Source of the DNA: Amphibacillus marinus
GTDB taxonomy: Bacteria > Bacillota > Bacilli > Bacillales > Amphibacillaceae
NCBI RefSeq assembly: GCF_900110345.1
Contig: NZ_FODJ01000004.1
Span: forward strand, 177,273-241,272
Length of the DNA: 64,000 bases
Reading direction: 5' to 3'
Shown here: piece by piece, positions 36,835-46,780 of the stretch
Layout of the letters: the number at the start of each line of letters is the position of its first letter
Position numbering within the stretch: the stretch's first letter is position 1
Position numbers and translations under genes: made by a program
The notes under the pieces: model-generated
Seen by the model: the letters and a program-made list of their open reading frames with translations, nothing else
Databases searched by the model: none
Told to the model about the DNA's origin: nothing

Positions 36835-36896
36835 AATGCGCATCACTGCATACAAATCGCTTACTTGATAAGCACGTATGCAGCGATGCGCATTTT
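36835..36896. terminator. Bidirectional terminator between the ROK gene and galM
   Basis: AATGCGCATC.CTGCATAC / GTATGCAG.GATGCGCATTTT arms with one unpaired position in each and a 22-base loop. Confidence 0.8.
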
Positions 36897-36906
36897 ACTG
36901 TTACGC

Positions 36907-37950
36907 TTATAGCACTGAGAAGGTAAAGGTGGTTGATTTTCGATAAACCTCATGTGCACCTAACAAGATGGTTGGAAAACCATCGTAAACCAATGACGCT
37001 GGAGAGCTTTGTGTTTCTAAACACACACCTAAGTACTTAGCAGAGAGCCGTTCTTTAAGCTTAAAGGAATCATCCAGCCCATTCGATGTATACATCACAA
37101 CACCTGGTTGATCTGTTTTAACCGTTAATACGCGGCCACTTACAGGATCAGTTAGAATAGCATCTGCTGCTTGTTGCTTATTAAAGATAAAGAAATGGTC
37201 ATAACCATTATTAGCAACGATATTTTGTGGATCAATGCTGTTAACACCATCACGAAGTGGTCGACCACTGGTAAAGTCAAATGCTGTACCTGTTACGGGT
37301 AAGATTCGGCCAGTTGGAATCAACGCGTCATCAAGCTCAACAAATTGATCAGCATCTAACATCACCTGATGATTCAGAATATCTGTTTCAAGATCGCCTG
37401 AAAGATTAAAGTAAGTGTGATTTGTTAATGTTAATACAGTATCCTGATCAGAAAATGCCTCATAATCAATCTCAAACGTATTTTCAGCAGTCAGTGTATA
37501 AGTAACCTTGTATTGAACTGTACCAGGGTAACCACTCTCTTCATCTATACTAGTGTGATAGAGAACCGCCGCTAAGCTTGATGCACGCTCAAGTAGTTCA
37601 ACCTGCCAAACGATATTATGAAGACCAACTTGGCCCCCGTGTAAATGGTGGTCGCCCTCGTTAGCTGGTAAAGAAAAAGTTTTTTCACCAAGCTTAAAGC
37701 TAGCATGATCAATTCGACCGGCTACCCGCCCAATTAGTGCGCCGAAATAACTGGTGTTATTTAAATAGTCTTGATAGTCATCAAAGGCAATGACAACATT
37801 CTGATATGTTTCGTTACGATCAGGAACTTTTACTGAAGTGATGATGCCACCAAAATCTAAAAAACTAACGGACATGCCATTTGTATTAGTCAGTGTGTAT
37901 TCTGTCCATTGGTTACCATCCACCTGCAAAGGCGTTGAAGTCATTTTCAT
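36907..37950 (-). CDS. galM: Aldose 1-epimerase (galactose mutarotase)
   Basis: Interconverts alpha and beta anomers of galactose or glucose. 347 aa beta-sandwich protein with GRVAGRIDHASF, the catalytic His region LTNHTYFNLSG and the C-terminal catalytic Glu in LGVCLETQSSP. GGAGG lies about 9 bases before ATG 37950, inside the 20-base gap after galT. Last gene of galK-galE-galT-galM. Confidence 0.95.
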   Translation of the reverse strand: MKMTSTPLQVDGNQWTEYTLTNTNGMSVSFLDFGGIITSVKVPDRNETYQNVVIAFDDYQDYLNNTSYFGALIGRVAGRIDHASFKLGEKTFSLPANEGDHHLHGGQVGLHNIVWQVELLERASSLAAVLYHTSIDEESGYPGTVQYKVTYTLTAENTFEIDYEAFSDQDTVLTLTNHTYFNLSGDLETDILNHQVMLDADQFVELDDALIPTGRILPVTGTAFDFTSGRPLRDGVNSIDPQNIVANNGYDHFFIFNKQQAADAILTDPVSGRVLTVKTDQPGVVMYTSNGLDDSFKLKERLSAKYLGVCLETQSSPASLVYDGFPTILLGAHEVYRKSTTFTFSVL

Positions 37951-37970
37951 TTGTTTCTTCCTCCTGTTTT

Positions 37971-39455
37971 TTAGCTGTTTAGAAATGAAATAAAGCGCTT
38001 AAATGCCGCTTCCCCTTCTATATTCAATTTAAACACACCAGAATCCTCTAATACGCGAGTGAATTTTTTGGCTAATGCTTCTTCAATAACCCCTTGAACG
38101 TTTTCTGGCGTGATGTCCGTCTCGGCTCTTAATTGGTCTGCCCATGCTTGATGATAGTCTGCGATTGAGTCTGACTGTTCTGTTAAATAGGCGCTAACTT
38201 GGTCGAGCTCAGGCTTAAGTCGTGGAGGTAAGACAGCTAAACCCATCACTTCGATCAATCCAATGTTCTCCTTTTTTATATGATGAACATCTTGGTGAGG
38301 GTGAAATATACCATCTGGGTGCGCTTTATTTGTTCGGTTATTCCTTAAGACCAGGTCCAATTCAAAATAGCCATCACGGTATCTCGCAATTGGGGTAATG
38401 GTATTATGTGGCGTATCGTCAGAATAGGCTCTAATTGCAACTTCCTCATCACTATAGTTCCGCCAGCTTTGTAAAATAGCGTCACCAGCTTGGACAAGTT
38501 GTTCTTGTTCAGGGTGGCGTAATCGAATGACAGACATTGGCCAATTTAAGACAGATGCCTGTATATTTGGATAATTTTGTAACTCAAATGAGAACAAATT
38601 TGCTGCCTCTGTCATACCAAACGTATAATTACCAGCTTGATAATGATCATGACTTAAAATGCTGCCACCTACAATCGGTAAATCAGCGTTAGAGCCAATA
38701 AAATAGTGGGGGAATTGCGCCACAAAATCAAGCAAGCGTTTAAATGTCTTTTTGGCGATAACCATTGGGCGATGGTCTTTGGCAAAGACAATACTGTGTT
38801 CATTGTAATAAACATAAGGCGAATATTGAAAGAACCACGCTTCTTTATCCAACTCAAGATCAATAATTCGGTGATTCGAGCGCGCCGGATGTCCTGTTCT
38901 ACCAACGTAGCCTTCATTTTCTCTACAGAGCAAGCACTGTGGGTATTTCACAGCTTGCTTCAGTTGACGCTCCCGCTTAATTTGTTCGGGGTCCTTCTCA
39001 GGCTTGGAAAGGTTAATGGTAATATCAAGCTTTCCATAGGCCGTCTCCGCCTGATAATGAATATTTTTCGCTATACGTTCTGTCTGAATGTAATGACTAA
39101 CTTGACTCATGTGATAGAAGTAATTTGTTGCTTTCTTAGGGTCCTGCATGTATAACCTTGAAAAAGTATGATTAATTTCAGATGGCTTTGATAAAAATAC
39201 ATTCATTAGCTGCGCATCTAATTTTTCTCTATCGTCTAGGGCGCTATCAATTACCGAGTGCTCCACAGCATAATTAATTAATTGATTGAGAAGCTCAGGA
39301 ATTGAAGCCTCGCTTTGCAGTGTATTAGGCTCGGTAAAGCTGTCCAGCTTTAATAAGCCAATTAGTTGATTACGACTGTAAATTCGATCGCGTTCTTCAA
39401 TCAGTCCGGCTTCAATGCTCTTATTAATGAGCTGTTCAATGCTTTGTTCAATCAT
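37971..39455 (-). CDS. galT: UDP-glucose:hexose-1-phosphate uridylyltransferase (type 2)
   Basis: Leloir-pathway transferase; 494 aa, the long Firmicute form (GalT class 2) rather than the ~350-aa E. coli form. Family landmarks include CLLCRENEGYVGR with the Cys pair, RSNHRIIDLEL, FAKDHRPMVI and the catalytic region GGSILSHDHYQAG. GGAGGATAACC precedes ATG 39455. A gap of 313 bases separates it from galE, holding a foreign-looking remnant on the other strand. Confidence 0.95.
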   Translation of the reverse strand: MIEQSIEQLINKSIEAGLIEERDRIYSRNQLIGLLKLDSFTEPNTLQSEASIPELLNQLINYAVEHSVIDSALDDREKLDAQLMNVFLSKPSEINHTFSRLYMQDPKKATNYFYHMSQVSHYIQTERIAKNIHYQAETAYGKLDITINLSKPEKDPEQIKRERQLKQAVKYPQCLLCRENEGYVGRTGHPARSNHRIIDLELDKEAWFFQYSPYVYYNEHSIVFAKDHRPMVIAKKTFKRLLDFVAQFPHYFIGSNADLPIVGGSILSHDHYQAGNYTFGMTEAANLFSFELQNYPNIQASVLNWPMSVIRLRHPEQEQLVQAGDAILQSWRNYSDEEVAIRAYSDDTPHNTITPIARYRDGYFELDLVLRNNRTNKAHPDGIFHPHQDVHHIKKENIGLIEVMGLAVLPPRLKPELDQVSAYLTEQSDSIADYHQAWADQLRAETDITPENVQGVIEEALAKKFTRVLEDSGVFKLNIEGEAAFKRFISFLNS

Positions 39456-39768
39456 GGTTATCCTCCGTTCGGTGCAAATCTATTTAGCATTTAAAAGTGA
39501 TAAAACTATGATCGCACACATTTCAAATCATGGTTACGACTAGCAATTAACTTTTATCGCTTATTAACTAACTGTATCCCCCTATCAAGCGTATGCGAAG
39601 TATTTGAGCAGGCTAAGCGGGGGATCAACAGTCAGGAAAAGCTTGATGCATTAAGAGACTGTATTTTAGTCGAGCCTTTAGGTGCAAATGTTTTCGATAG
39701 GGCGAGTAAACGCATTCCCATGCCTGTGGTGTTATCTTTCAGTGAAACGCTCACTAATTAACGGTTCA
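39456..39768 (+). pseudogene. Gene remnant inserted between galE and galT
   Basis: Within this gap the plus strand holds an open frame, without a start, from about 39585 to a TAA at 39758-39760: it reads VCEVFEQAKRGINSQEKLDA, then LRDCILVEPLGANVF, then DRASKRIPMPVVLSFSETLTN. Codon content looks protein-like, and it runs opposite to the gal operon. I do not recognise it with confidence; the spacing of acidic residues slightly resembles a PIN-domain protein. It is probably the tail of an otherwise deleted gene. Confidence 0.4.
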
Positions 39769-40770
39769 CTATTGCTTAGTGCGATTATGATAACCTTGTG
39801 GGCGTAGTTGGTGCCAGCGCCAAGCATCTGTTAAAATTGTAGTAATATCTGTTCGGCTAGGTGACCAACCAAGCACTGCTTGCGCCTTAGCAGATGAAGC
39901 AATTAACGTACTTGGATCACCAGCGCGTCTTTCACCAATTTTTTCTGGAATCGGATGGCCAGTAACCTGACGAGCGGCTTTGACTATTTCTTTTACCGAA
40001 AAGCCCTGTGAGCTACCAAGGTTAAAAATATTACTTTCGCCACCATTTTGAAGGTACTCAACGGCACGGATATGGGCATCTATTAAATCCTCGACATGGA
40101 TGTAATCTCGAATGCAGGTGCCATCCACTGTTTGGTAGTCTTCACCATAGATCGTGATAAAATCTCTTTGATCTAATGCTACTTGTAGCACGATCGGAAT
40201 AAGGTGTGTTTCGGGATCATGATCTTCTCCAATTGCGGCATCCTCACGTGCCCCTGCCACGTTAAAGTAGCGAAGCGATACATAGCGCATGTCATATGCC
40301 TGTTCACACCAGCGCATTAGCTTCTCCATCGTTAGCTTTGTTTCACCATAAGTGTTAGTAGGGATAGTTGGCATCTCCTCTGTAATAGGGACAGATTCAA
40401 GCTCACCATACGTGGCAGCTGTTGAGGAGAAGACAATGTTCTTAATGCCAAACTCTTGCATGGCCTGTAATAAAACTTGTGTACCGTACACATTATTGTC
40501 AAAGTATTTTAAGGGATTCTCCATTGATTCGCCTACTAAGGAGTTTGCAGCAAAATGGATGACCGCATCAATCTGTTCGTGTTCAAATACCTCTCTTAAA
40601 AAATCAATTTCACGAATGTCCCCTTGGTAGAATTGTGCTTCTGGGTGAATAGCTTCATGATGACCGGTTGAAAGATTATCAATGACAATAACATGATGGT
40701 TTTGTTCAATTAATTGATAGACTGCATGTGAGCCAATGTATCCTGCACCACCTAATACGAGAACATTCAT
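39769..40770 (-). CDS. galE: UDP-glucose 4-epimerase
   Basis: Short-chain dehydrogenase-type epimerase of UDP-galactose and UDP-glucose, 333 aa. N-terminal NAD motif GGAGYIGSH, FSSTAATYGE and the catalytic TYGETK (Tyr-x3-Lys). AGGAGG precedes ATG 40770, which overlaps the galK stop by one base (TAATG), giving tight coupling to galK. Confidence 0.96.
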   Translation of the reverse strand: MNVLVLGGAGYIGSHAVYQLIEQNHHVIVIDNLSTGHHEAIHPEAQFYQGDIREIDFLREVFEHEQIDAVIHFAANSLVGESMENPLKYFDNNVYGTQVLLQAMQEFGIKNIVFSSTAATYGELESVPITEEMPTIPTNTYGETKLTMEKLMRWCEQAYDMRYVSLRYFNVAGAREDAAIGEDHDPETHLIPIVLQVALDQRDFITIYGEDYQTVDGTCIRDYIHVEDLIDAHIRAVEYLQNGGESNIFNLGSSQGFSVKEIVKAARQVTGHPIPEKIGERRAGDPSTLIASSAKAQAVLGWSPSRTDITTILTDAWRWHQLRPQGYHNRTKQ

Positions 40771-41951
40771 TAAATATTGCCTCCTGTCAGTTCTTTTGCG
40801 CCATCCCCGATGGTTGCCTCATAGAAGGTAGGGGCATAGCCAATTTTGTTGGTATAGATTGTTTTTATTTGGTCTTTAAAGGAATCAACTTGTGCTTTAT
40901 CAACAAGTGCGATGGCACAACCGCCAAAACCCGCACCAGTCATTCTTGCTCCTAAAACGCCTGCTTGCTGCCAAGCTGTTTCTGCTAATGTGTCTAATTC
41001 AACACCTGTTACCTCATAATCTTGCTTTAAAGATTGGTGAGATTGGTTCATTAACTGACCAAAACCAATTAAGTCACCACTTTGCAGTTTAACTAAAGCA
41101 TCTTTAGTCCGTTGATTTTCATAGACAGCATGCTTAGCCCGTTTGCGCTCGGTAGCATTTTTAATCACATCTTTGTGGGTCTCAAACTGATCTGTTGTCA
41201 ACTCACCAAGGCTATGAATGGGCAACACCTCTTGCAATTCCTTTAACGCGCGTTCACATTCACTGCGACGTTCATTATACTTAGAGTCTGCTAGTTCACG
41301 TCGTTTGTTCGTATTCATAATGATAATAACATAATTTCCAAGTTCAATTGGTGCATATTGATAATCAAGGGTATTGCAATCTAATTGAATAGCATGATCC
41401 TGCTTGCCCATCCCAATTGCAAATTGATCCATGATCCCACTGTTTACGCCGATATAGTGATTTTCCACCTGTTGCCCGAGCTGAACCATGCGAATGCGAT
41501 CAATGTTGAGCTGATAAAGTGACTCAAGAAGGACACCTGTTACAAGTTCAATTGATGCAGAGGAGGATAGCCCAGCACCGTTTGGAATGTTGCCGTAAAT
41601 AAGCACATCAAACCCGGTATTGATGTCAAACCCTTCATCAATAAATGCTTTAATCATTCCTTTGGGGTAGTTGGCCCAATTATCTGCTTTGTTATAGTCT
41701 AGCTGTTCTAGATTAACTGAAATAATGCCTTTATCCTCAAAGTTCACTGAATAAAATTGAACCTTGCGATCATCACGTTTTGCTGCAATGGCATAGGTAC
41801 CAAATGAAATTGAAGCAGGGAAGACATAGCCGCCATTATAATCGGTATGCTCGCCAATTAAATTGATCCGTCCAGGTGCAAAAAAAGTATGAACTGGCTG
41901 GACCGGTTTAAATCGAGTTTTAAATTGTTCTATGAGTGTGTCAAGCTTCAT
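40770..41951 (-). CDS. galK: Galactokinase
   Basis: GHMP kinase phosphorylating D-galactose. 393 aa, with GRINLIGEHTDYNGGYVFP (galactokinase signature), PNGAGLSSSASIE (ATP-binding) and GARMTGAGFGGCAIALVD (motif 3). The in-frame GTG at 41960 is closer to the GAAGGGG SD (4 bases), while ATG 41951 is 13 bases away; the ATG is preferred for its family-like N-terminus, with moderate certainty. First gene of the gal operon. Confidence 0.95.
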   Translation of the reverse strand: MKLDTLIEQFKTRFKPVQPVHTFFAPGRINLIGEHTDYNGGYVFPASISFGTYAIAAKRDDRKVQFYSVNFEDKGIISVNLEQLDYNKADNWANYPKGMIKAFIDEGFDINTGFDVLIYGNIPNGAGLSSSASIELVTGVLLESLYQLNIDRIRMVQLGQQVENHYIGVNSGIMDQFAIGMGKQDHAIQLDCNTLDYQYAPIELGNYVIIIMNTNKRRELADSKYNERRSECERALKELQEVLPIHSLGELTTDQFETHKDVIKNATERKRAKHAVYENQRTKDALVKLQSGDLIGFGQLMNQSHQSLKQDYEVTGVELDTLAETAWQQAGVLGARMTGAGFGGCAIALVDKAQVDSFKDQIKTIYTNKIGYAPTFYEATIGDGAKELTGGNI

Positions 41952-41999
41952 AAATAGCACACATCCCCTTCTACTTAATTAAATTAATTTATTAATTAC

Positions 42000-42028
42000 A
42001 TTCTAGCATGAAAAGAAGCTAAAAGCAA
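42000..42028 (-). promoter_or_regulatory. Promoter of the gal operon
   Basis: On the minus strand TTGCTT (42028-42023), a 17-base spacer and TAGAAT (42005-42000), about 50 bases before galK. Confidence 0.5.
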
Positions 42029-42130
42029 TAAATTTTTTAGTGATGTAATTAGTCTAAAGTGCATGACTGCGTATTTTAAAAAAGATATGCTATACTTACT
42101 GCAACAAAGGGGAGAAAGGATGGGATTGAA

Positions 42131-42688
42131 GTGAAGCTTGAACAAATTATTAAAGAAAGACGCTCAATTTCAATGTTTGAAGATCGAGAAGTCGAGCCTA
42201 AAGAAGTTAAGGAACTGCTAAAAACAGCTATCTGGGTTCCGAATCACAAAATGACACAGCCATGGCGATTTGTCATTATCACAGGGGAGACAAAGGAACA
42301 GTTAGCTCAGCTTGCTGGAGACTACATGGGTAAGGGGAAGCAGGGTGAGGAAAGAGACAGTGCTGTTCAAAAGGCTTATCAAACCTTTAAACAAGTACCA
42401 GTATTCTTAATGGTGTTAATGGAAGAAAATCATATTCTAAAGTTAAATCAAGAGGACTATGCTGCCACAAGCTTAATTATCCATAACCTCAGCTTATTAG
42501 CTTGGGAAAAAGGTTTGGGAATGGTCTGGAAAACTGGGCCGCTAACTGATGACCCTGCATTTAGAGAATTAATTGGTATTAACAAAGGAGAAAAGTTTGT
42601 TGGTATGGTTCAAATTGGTTATCCTAAAAAAGTACCTAAGGCAAGGCCGCGAATTGATGTAGAAGAACGAATTACAGAACTTAACTAG
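42131..42688 (+). CDS. Nitroreductase family protein (YdjA-like)
   Basis: FMN-dependent NAD(P)H nitroreductase fold, 185 aa, the small type. N-terminal ERRSISMFEDREV (Arg-Arg-Ser FMN-phosphate site), WVPNHKMTQPWRFVI, AATSLIIHNLSLLAWEKGLG and MVQIGYPKKVPKARPR. Physiological substrate unknown. GTG 42131 with AGAAAGGATG about 10 bases upstream is the start; no ATG is available in frame. Monocistronic, with a terminator at 42714-42742. Confidence 0.88.
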   Translation: MKLEQIIKERRSISMFEDREVEPKEVKELLKTAIWVPNHKMTQPWRFVIITGETKEQLAQLAGDYMGKGKQGEERDSAVQKAYQTFKQVPVFLMVLMEENHILKLNQEDYAATSLIIHNLSLLAWEKGLGMVWKTGPLTDDPAFRELIGINKGEKFVGMVQIGYPKKVPKARPRIDVEERITELN

Positions 42689-42713
42689 TTTATAACCTCT
42701 CAAATTAGATAAG

Positions 42714-42742
42714 AAACCACTCTAATTAGAGTGGTTTTTTTT
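42714..42742 (+). terminator. Terminator of the nitroreductase gene
   Basis: AACCACTCTAATTAGAGTGGTT hairpin followed by eight T. Confidence 0.88.
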
Positions 42743-42790
42743 GGTGGACAAATACGTTATAATGGCTGAAGATAAGAAATAATTTAATAA

Positions 42791-44257
<1,467 letters not shown>

Positions 44258-44270
44258 CTTAAAAGCGTTT

Positions 44271-44303
44271 AGCCGTCCATTGTATAATGGGCGGCTTTCT
44301 TTA
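44271..44303 (+). terminator. Terminator of the GH1 gene
   Basis: AGCCGTCCATT / AATGGGCGGCT stem, GTAT loop, then TTCTTTAT. Confidence 0.8.
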
Positions 44304-44323
44304 TATTGCTAGCAAAAATAGCA

Positions 44324-44446
44324 GCTAAATCCGCGCCAAATCGGAAATATCCGCATCCAGACTAGCTAAATCCGTACCTAAGCAGAAATATCCGCATCCA
44401 GATCAGCTAAATCCATGCTTAAGCAGAAATATCCGCATCTAAGCAG
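44324..44446. repeat. Three tandem copies of a 41-bp repeat
   Basis: GCTAAATCC begins at 44324, 44365 and 44406, an exact 41-bp period; the second half of each unit reads (C/G)(A/G)GAAATATCCGCATC. Copies 2 and 3 are the most alike (CTAAGCAGAAATATCCGCATC against TTAAGCAGAAATATCCGCATC). The array lies between two convergent genes, with no coding sense. Confidence 0.8.
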
Positions 44447-44468
44447 TTATATTAGCGTTTATCTCAAC

Positions 44469-45209
44469 TTATGTCTTTTGTAGTTCAAAGTAAGTTGCTT
44501 TTGCCAGTCGTTCAATTAAATAGATGACAGGGAGTTGGGTTGTTAAATTGGTATTCCCAATAAACTCTGTACTAGCGTAGTAAGCAAGATTATAATCGGA
44601 TACCTTTGCAACAGAGCTATTAGCATCGTTGGTAATACTGACAATAACACTACCTTTTTGCTTAAATTGATGAACCTGTGAGAGGGTAGCTTGGGATTCT
44701 CCAGAAACAGATAACACAATCGTCACACTGTCTTCAATATATTGTTCATGAATCGGCAGAAAAGGATCTTTAAGATAGAATGCAAATTTTTTTAGACCAG
44801 AGAAATATCGTGAGCCGTATTCAGCTAGAATGCCTGAGCTGCCAACCCCTGTGAAGACAAGGCGCTTCGAGTTGGCAATTACTTTGGCAATATTTATAAT
44901 CTCTTCCTCAAAATCGCGCGTCAATGTCCGCTCTAGAAACTCCGTCAGGCTTTTTTCTCCTGCAATTACATGCCCATCATTATCTGCATCCTGTTCTTTC
45001 TTATAAAGTTTTAGCTTAATTTTAAATTCGGCAAAGCCATCACACCCAACTTTTTTGCAGAAACGTAAAATAGTAGTTGTTGATACCCCTGTGGCAGCTG
45101 CTAAATCGCGAATGCGCATATAAATAGCTTGGTCTAAATGCCTAATGATATAGCTATATAATTTATGGTCAAGATCTGAAAAACTAGCAATTTGCTCACT
45201 AATAAACAT
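44469..45209 (-). CDS. RpiR/MurR-family transcriptional regulator
   Basis: 246 aa: HTH_6 domain (about 1-75; AAATGVSTTTILRFCKKVGCDGFAEFK) and SIS domain (about 95-240; VFTGVGSSGILAEY, TIVLSVSGESQATL). Such proteins sense sugar phosphates. The convergent neighbour encodes a GH1 enzyme with a 6-phosphate signature, so that gene is a candidate target (inference). It is distinct from the nag regulator at 28158. SD AGAGGTG precedes ATG 45209. Confidence 0.85.
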   Translation of the reverse strand: MFISEQIASFSDLDHKLYSYIIRHLDQAIYMRIRDLAAATGVSTTTILRFCKKVGCDGFAEFKIKLKLYKKEQDADNDGHVIAGEKSLTEFLERTLTRDFEEEIINIAKVIANSKRLVFTGVGSSGILAEYGSRYFSGLKKFAFYLKDPFLPIHEQYIEDSVTIVLSVSGESQATLSQVHQFKQKGSVIVSITNDANSSVAKVSDYNLAYYASTEFIGNTNLTTQLPVIYLIERLAKATYFELQKT

Positions 45210-45471
45210 AAATAATTCACCTCTTAACGTACTATTTATTCTAATTTAATTATAGACAATCCCATTTCAAAGACGCAACTAAATGTGCTAAATGCATGAA
45301 TTCCGTAAAAAAAATAACAAAAAGATGTATAAAATCATGATTTATTGCCCCACAATGACAAATGTAACAAGAAGTCGCTCTAAATTCATTAACCTTTAAT
45401 CGCCGTGTAACCTACGAAGCTTAGTTTTGTATTATCATGAAATCTGCTGAACAAAAAGGAGGCAATTAAAA

Positions 45472-46248
45472 ATGAAGAAAATGGTTATGTCGTTTATAAC
45501 TGCTACAGTTGTATCGGCGGTTATACCAGCTACACTTCATGCACAAGAATATGAAGTAGAATCAGGAGACAGTTTATGGCAAATTGCACGTGACTATGAA
45601 ACAACTATTTCATCGTTACGGGAGCTCAATGATCTTGATTCAGACATTATTCACCCAGGTCAAGTTATTCAAGTAGAAGAAACTATATATCATAAAATCG
45701 AGCGGGGTGATACCCTGTATGCTTTAGCTAAAGATTATGAGGTCACAGTGCTAGATTTAATGGATTGGAATAAACTTGAGTCAGATCTCATTATTACGGG
45801 TAATGAGTTAGTCATTTATCCAAATGCCTCAGAGGTCGATTATGACCCTGAGGGAGAACCGGCTCAACCTGCATCAGCACCAGTTGATACACCAAATGAA
45901 GTTGAGCAGACAGAAGCAGAATCTAGTAATACTAATGAATCTACTGGTCAAAGTGATCAAAAAACAATGACAATGAGCGCAACAGCATACACAGCAGAGT
46001 GCGATGGTTGTACAGGTATTACGGCAACAGGATTAAACTTAAACGAAGATCGTAATATGAAAGTTATTGCTGTTGATCCGTCTGTTATTCCATTAGGAAC
46101 CCGTGTCCATGTTGAAGGATACGGAGAAGCCGTTGCTGGTGATGTCGGAGGAGCAATTAAAGGTAACAAGATAGATATTCATGTCCCAACACGTGATGAA
46201 GCCATTAACTGGGGTGTACGAGAAGTAACTGTTACCATACTTGAATAA
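45472..46248 (+). CDS. Secreted LysM and 3D-domain cell-wall protein (YocH-like)
   Basis: Exported protein of 258 aa with a signal peptide (about 1-24, cleavage near LHAQ-EY), two LysM peptidoglycan-binding domains (about 27-70 and 74-116; GDSLWQIA, GDTLYALA), a Ser/Glu/Pro-rich linker and a C-terminal 3D domain (about 165-258) with conserved Asp residues in AVDPSVIPLG, AGDVGG and KIDIHV, related to MltA-type lytic transglycosylases. B. subtilis YocH has this domain order. TGTAAC hexamers upstream (45363, 45406) recall half WalR sites but lack the tandem spacing. AAAGGAGG precedes ATG 45472. Confidence 0.9.
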   Translation: MKKMVMSFITATVVSAVIPATLHAQEYEVESGDSLWQIARDYETTISSLRELNDLDSDIIHPGQVIQVEETIYHKIERGDTLYALAKDYEVTVLDLMDWNKLESDLIITGNELVIYPNASEVDYDPEGEPAQPASAPVDTPNEVEQTEAESSNTNESTGQSDQKTMTMSATAYTAECDGCTGITATGLNLNEDRNMKVIAVDPSVIPLGTRVHVEGYGEAVAGDVGGAIKGNKIDIHVPTRDEAINWGVREVTVTILE

Positions 46249-46258
46249 TAAAGCATTT

Positions 46259-46297
46259 AGCACCACTTAAGCAAAAATTGCTTAGGTGGTGTTTTTT
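46259..46297 (+). terminator. Terminator of the LysM/3D gene
   Basis: CACCACTTAAGCAA / TTGCTTAGGTGGTG stem with a run of T. Confidence 0.88.
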
Positions 46298-46542
46298 AGA
46301 TTATAACCAGTCTGCGCATTAAAAAACGGAGTTAAGTTATCGTCAAGGTTATTGCTAAGCATATCCTGATATAAAAAGGGCATTTATGTCTATTGCTAAG
46401 CTGTTATAACAAAGGCGATGAACAACTATGATTAAGATTTAATTCATAGATGGCCGAGCTAATTGCATAAACTAAATTAAGCAGTTCTTTGTTTAAGAAT
46501 GAGAATAATTAACTTTGATTAACCAAAAAACAAAAAAATTCG

Positions 46543-46571
46543 TTGACATGTAAGCGTTTACAATATAGAAT
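46543..46571 (+). promoter_or_regulatory. Sigma-A promoter of the large glycan operon
   Basis: TTGACA 46543-46548, 17-base spacer, TAGAAT 46566-46571. Confidence 0.8.
46549..46562. promoter_or_regulatory. Perfect cre site (CcpA operator)
   Basis: TGTAAGCGTTTACA matches TGWNANCGNTNWCA at every position and fills the space between -35 and -10, so CcpA binding should block RNA polymerase when glucose or another preferred sugar is present. Confidence 0.9.
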
Positions 46572-46780
46572 AATTTTATTAAGTTTAGGATTAGCTTAAT
46601 AATTAAGTAAACGGATGTTAATTATTAAGTTTTTCACAAACTAAACCACACATCGCAAAGATGGATAGGGGATTAAAACCCCTAAACTAAGGAGGTGAAG
46701 CATAACGGTGTGAATGTGTAATCGTTTATTTTTTTATTAAGTAACAAACTAAAAAAATAAAGTAATGGAGGGTTCTTAGA

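Larger units (their letters stand above)
46298..46780 (+). other. Regulatory region and leader of the large glycan operon
   Basis: No conventional gene. It holds the promoter and cre at 46543-46571 and then a ~200-base leader. In the leader a hairpin AGGGGATTAAAACCCCT sits at about 46667-46683, directly followed by a very strong ribosome binding site AAGGAGGTGA (46689-46698) with only tiny open frames behind it (GTG AAT GTG TAA at 46710). The orphan SD is unexplained. GGAGGGTTC before 46781 serves the first gene. Confidence 0.6.

Noticed and set aside
38706..39155. 149-codon open frame on the plus strand inside galT
   Set aside because: Antisense shadow of a clearly conserved galT; no SD and no family resemblance.
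44324..44446. CRISPR-like array
   Set aside because: The repeats are directly adjacent with diverged units and no unique spacers, only three copies, and no cas genes in the window.
45363..45411. Possible WalR sites before the LysM/3D gene
   Set aside because: TGTAAC occurs at 45363 and 45406, but the WalR site needs two such hexamers 5 bases apart; neither has a partner.
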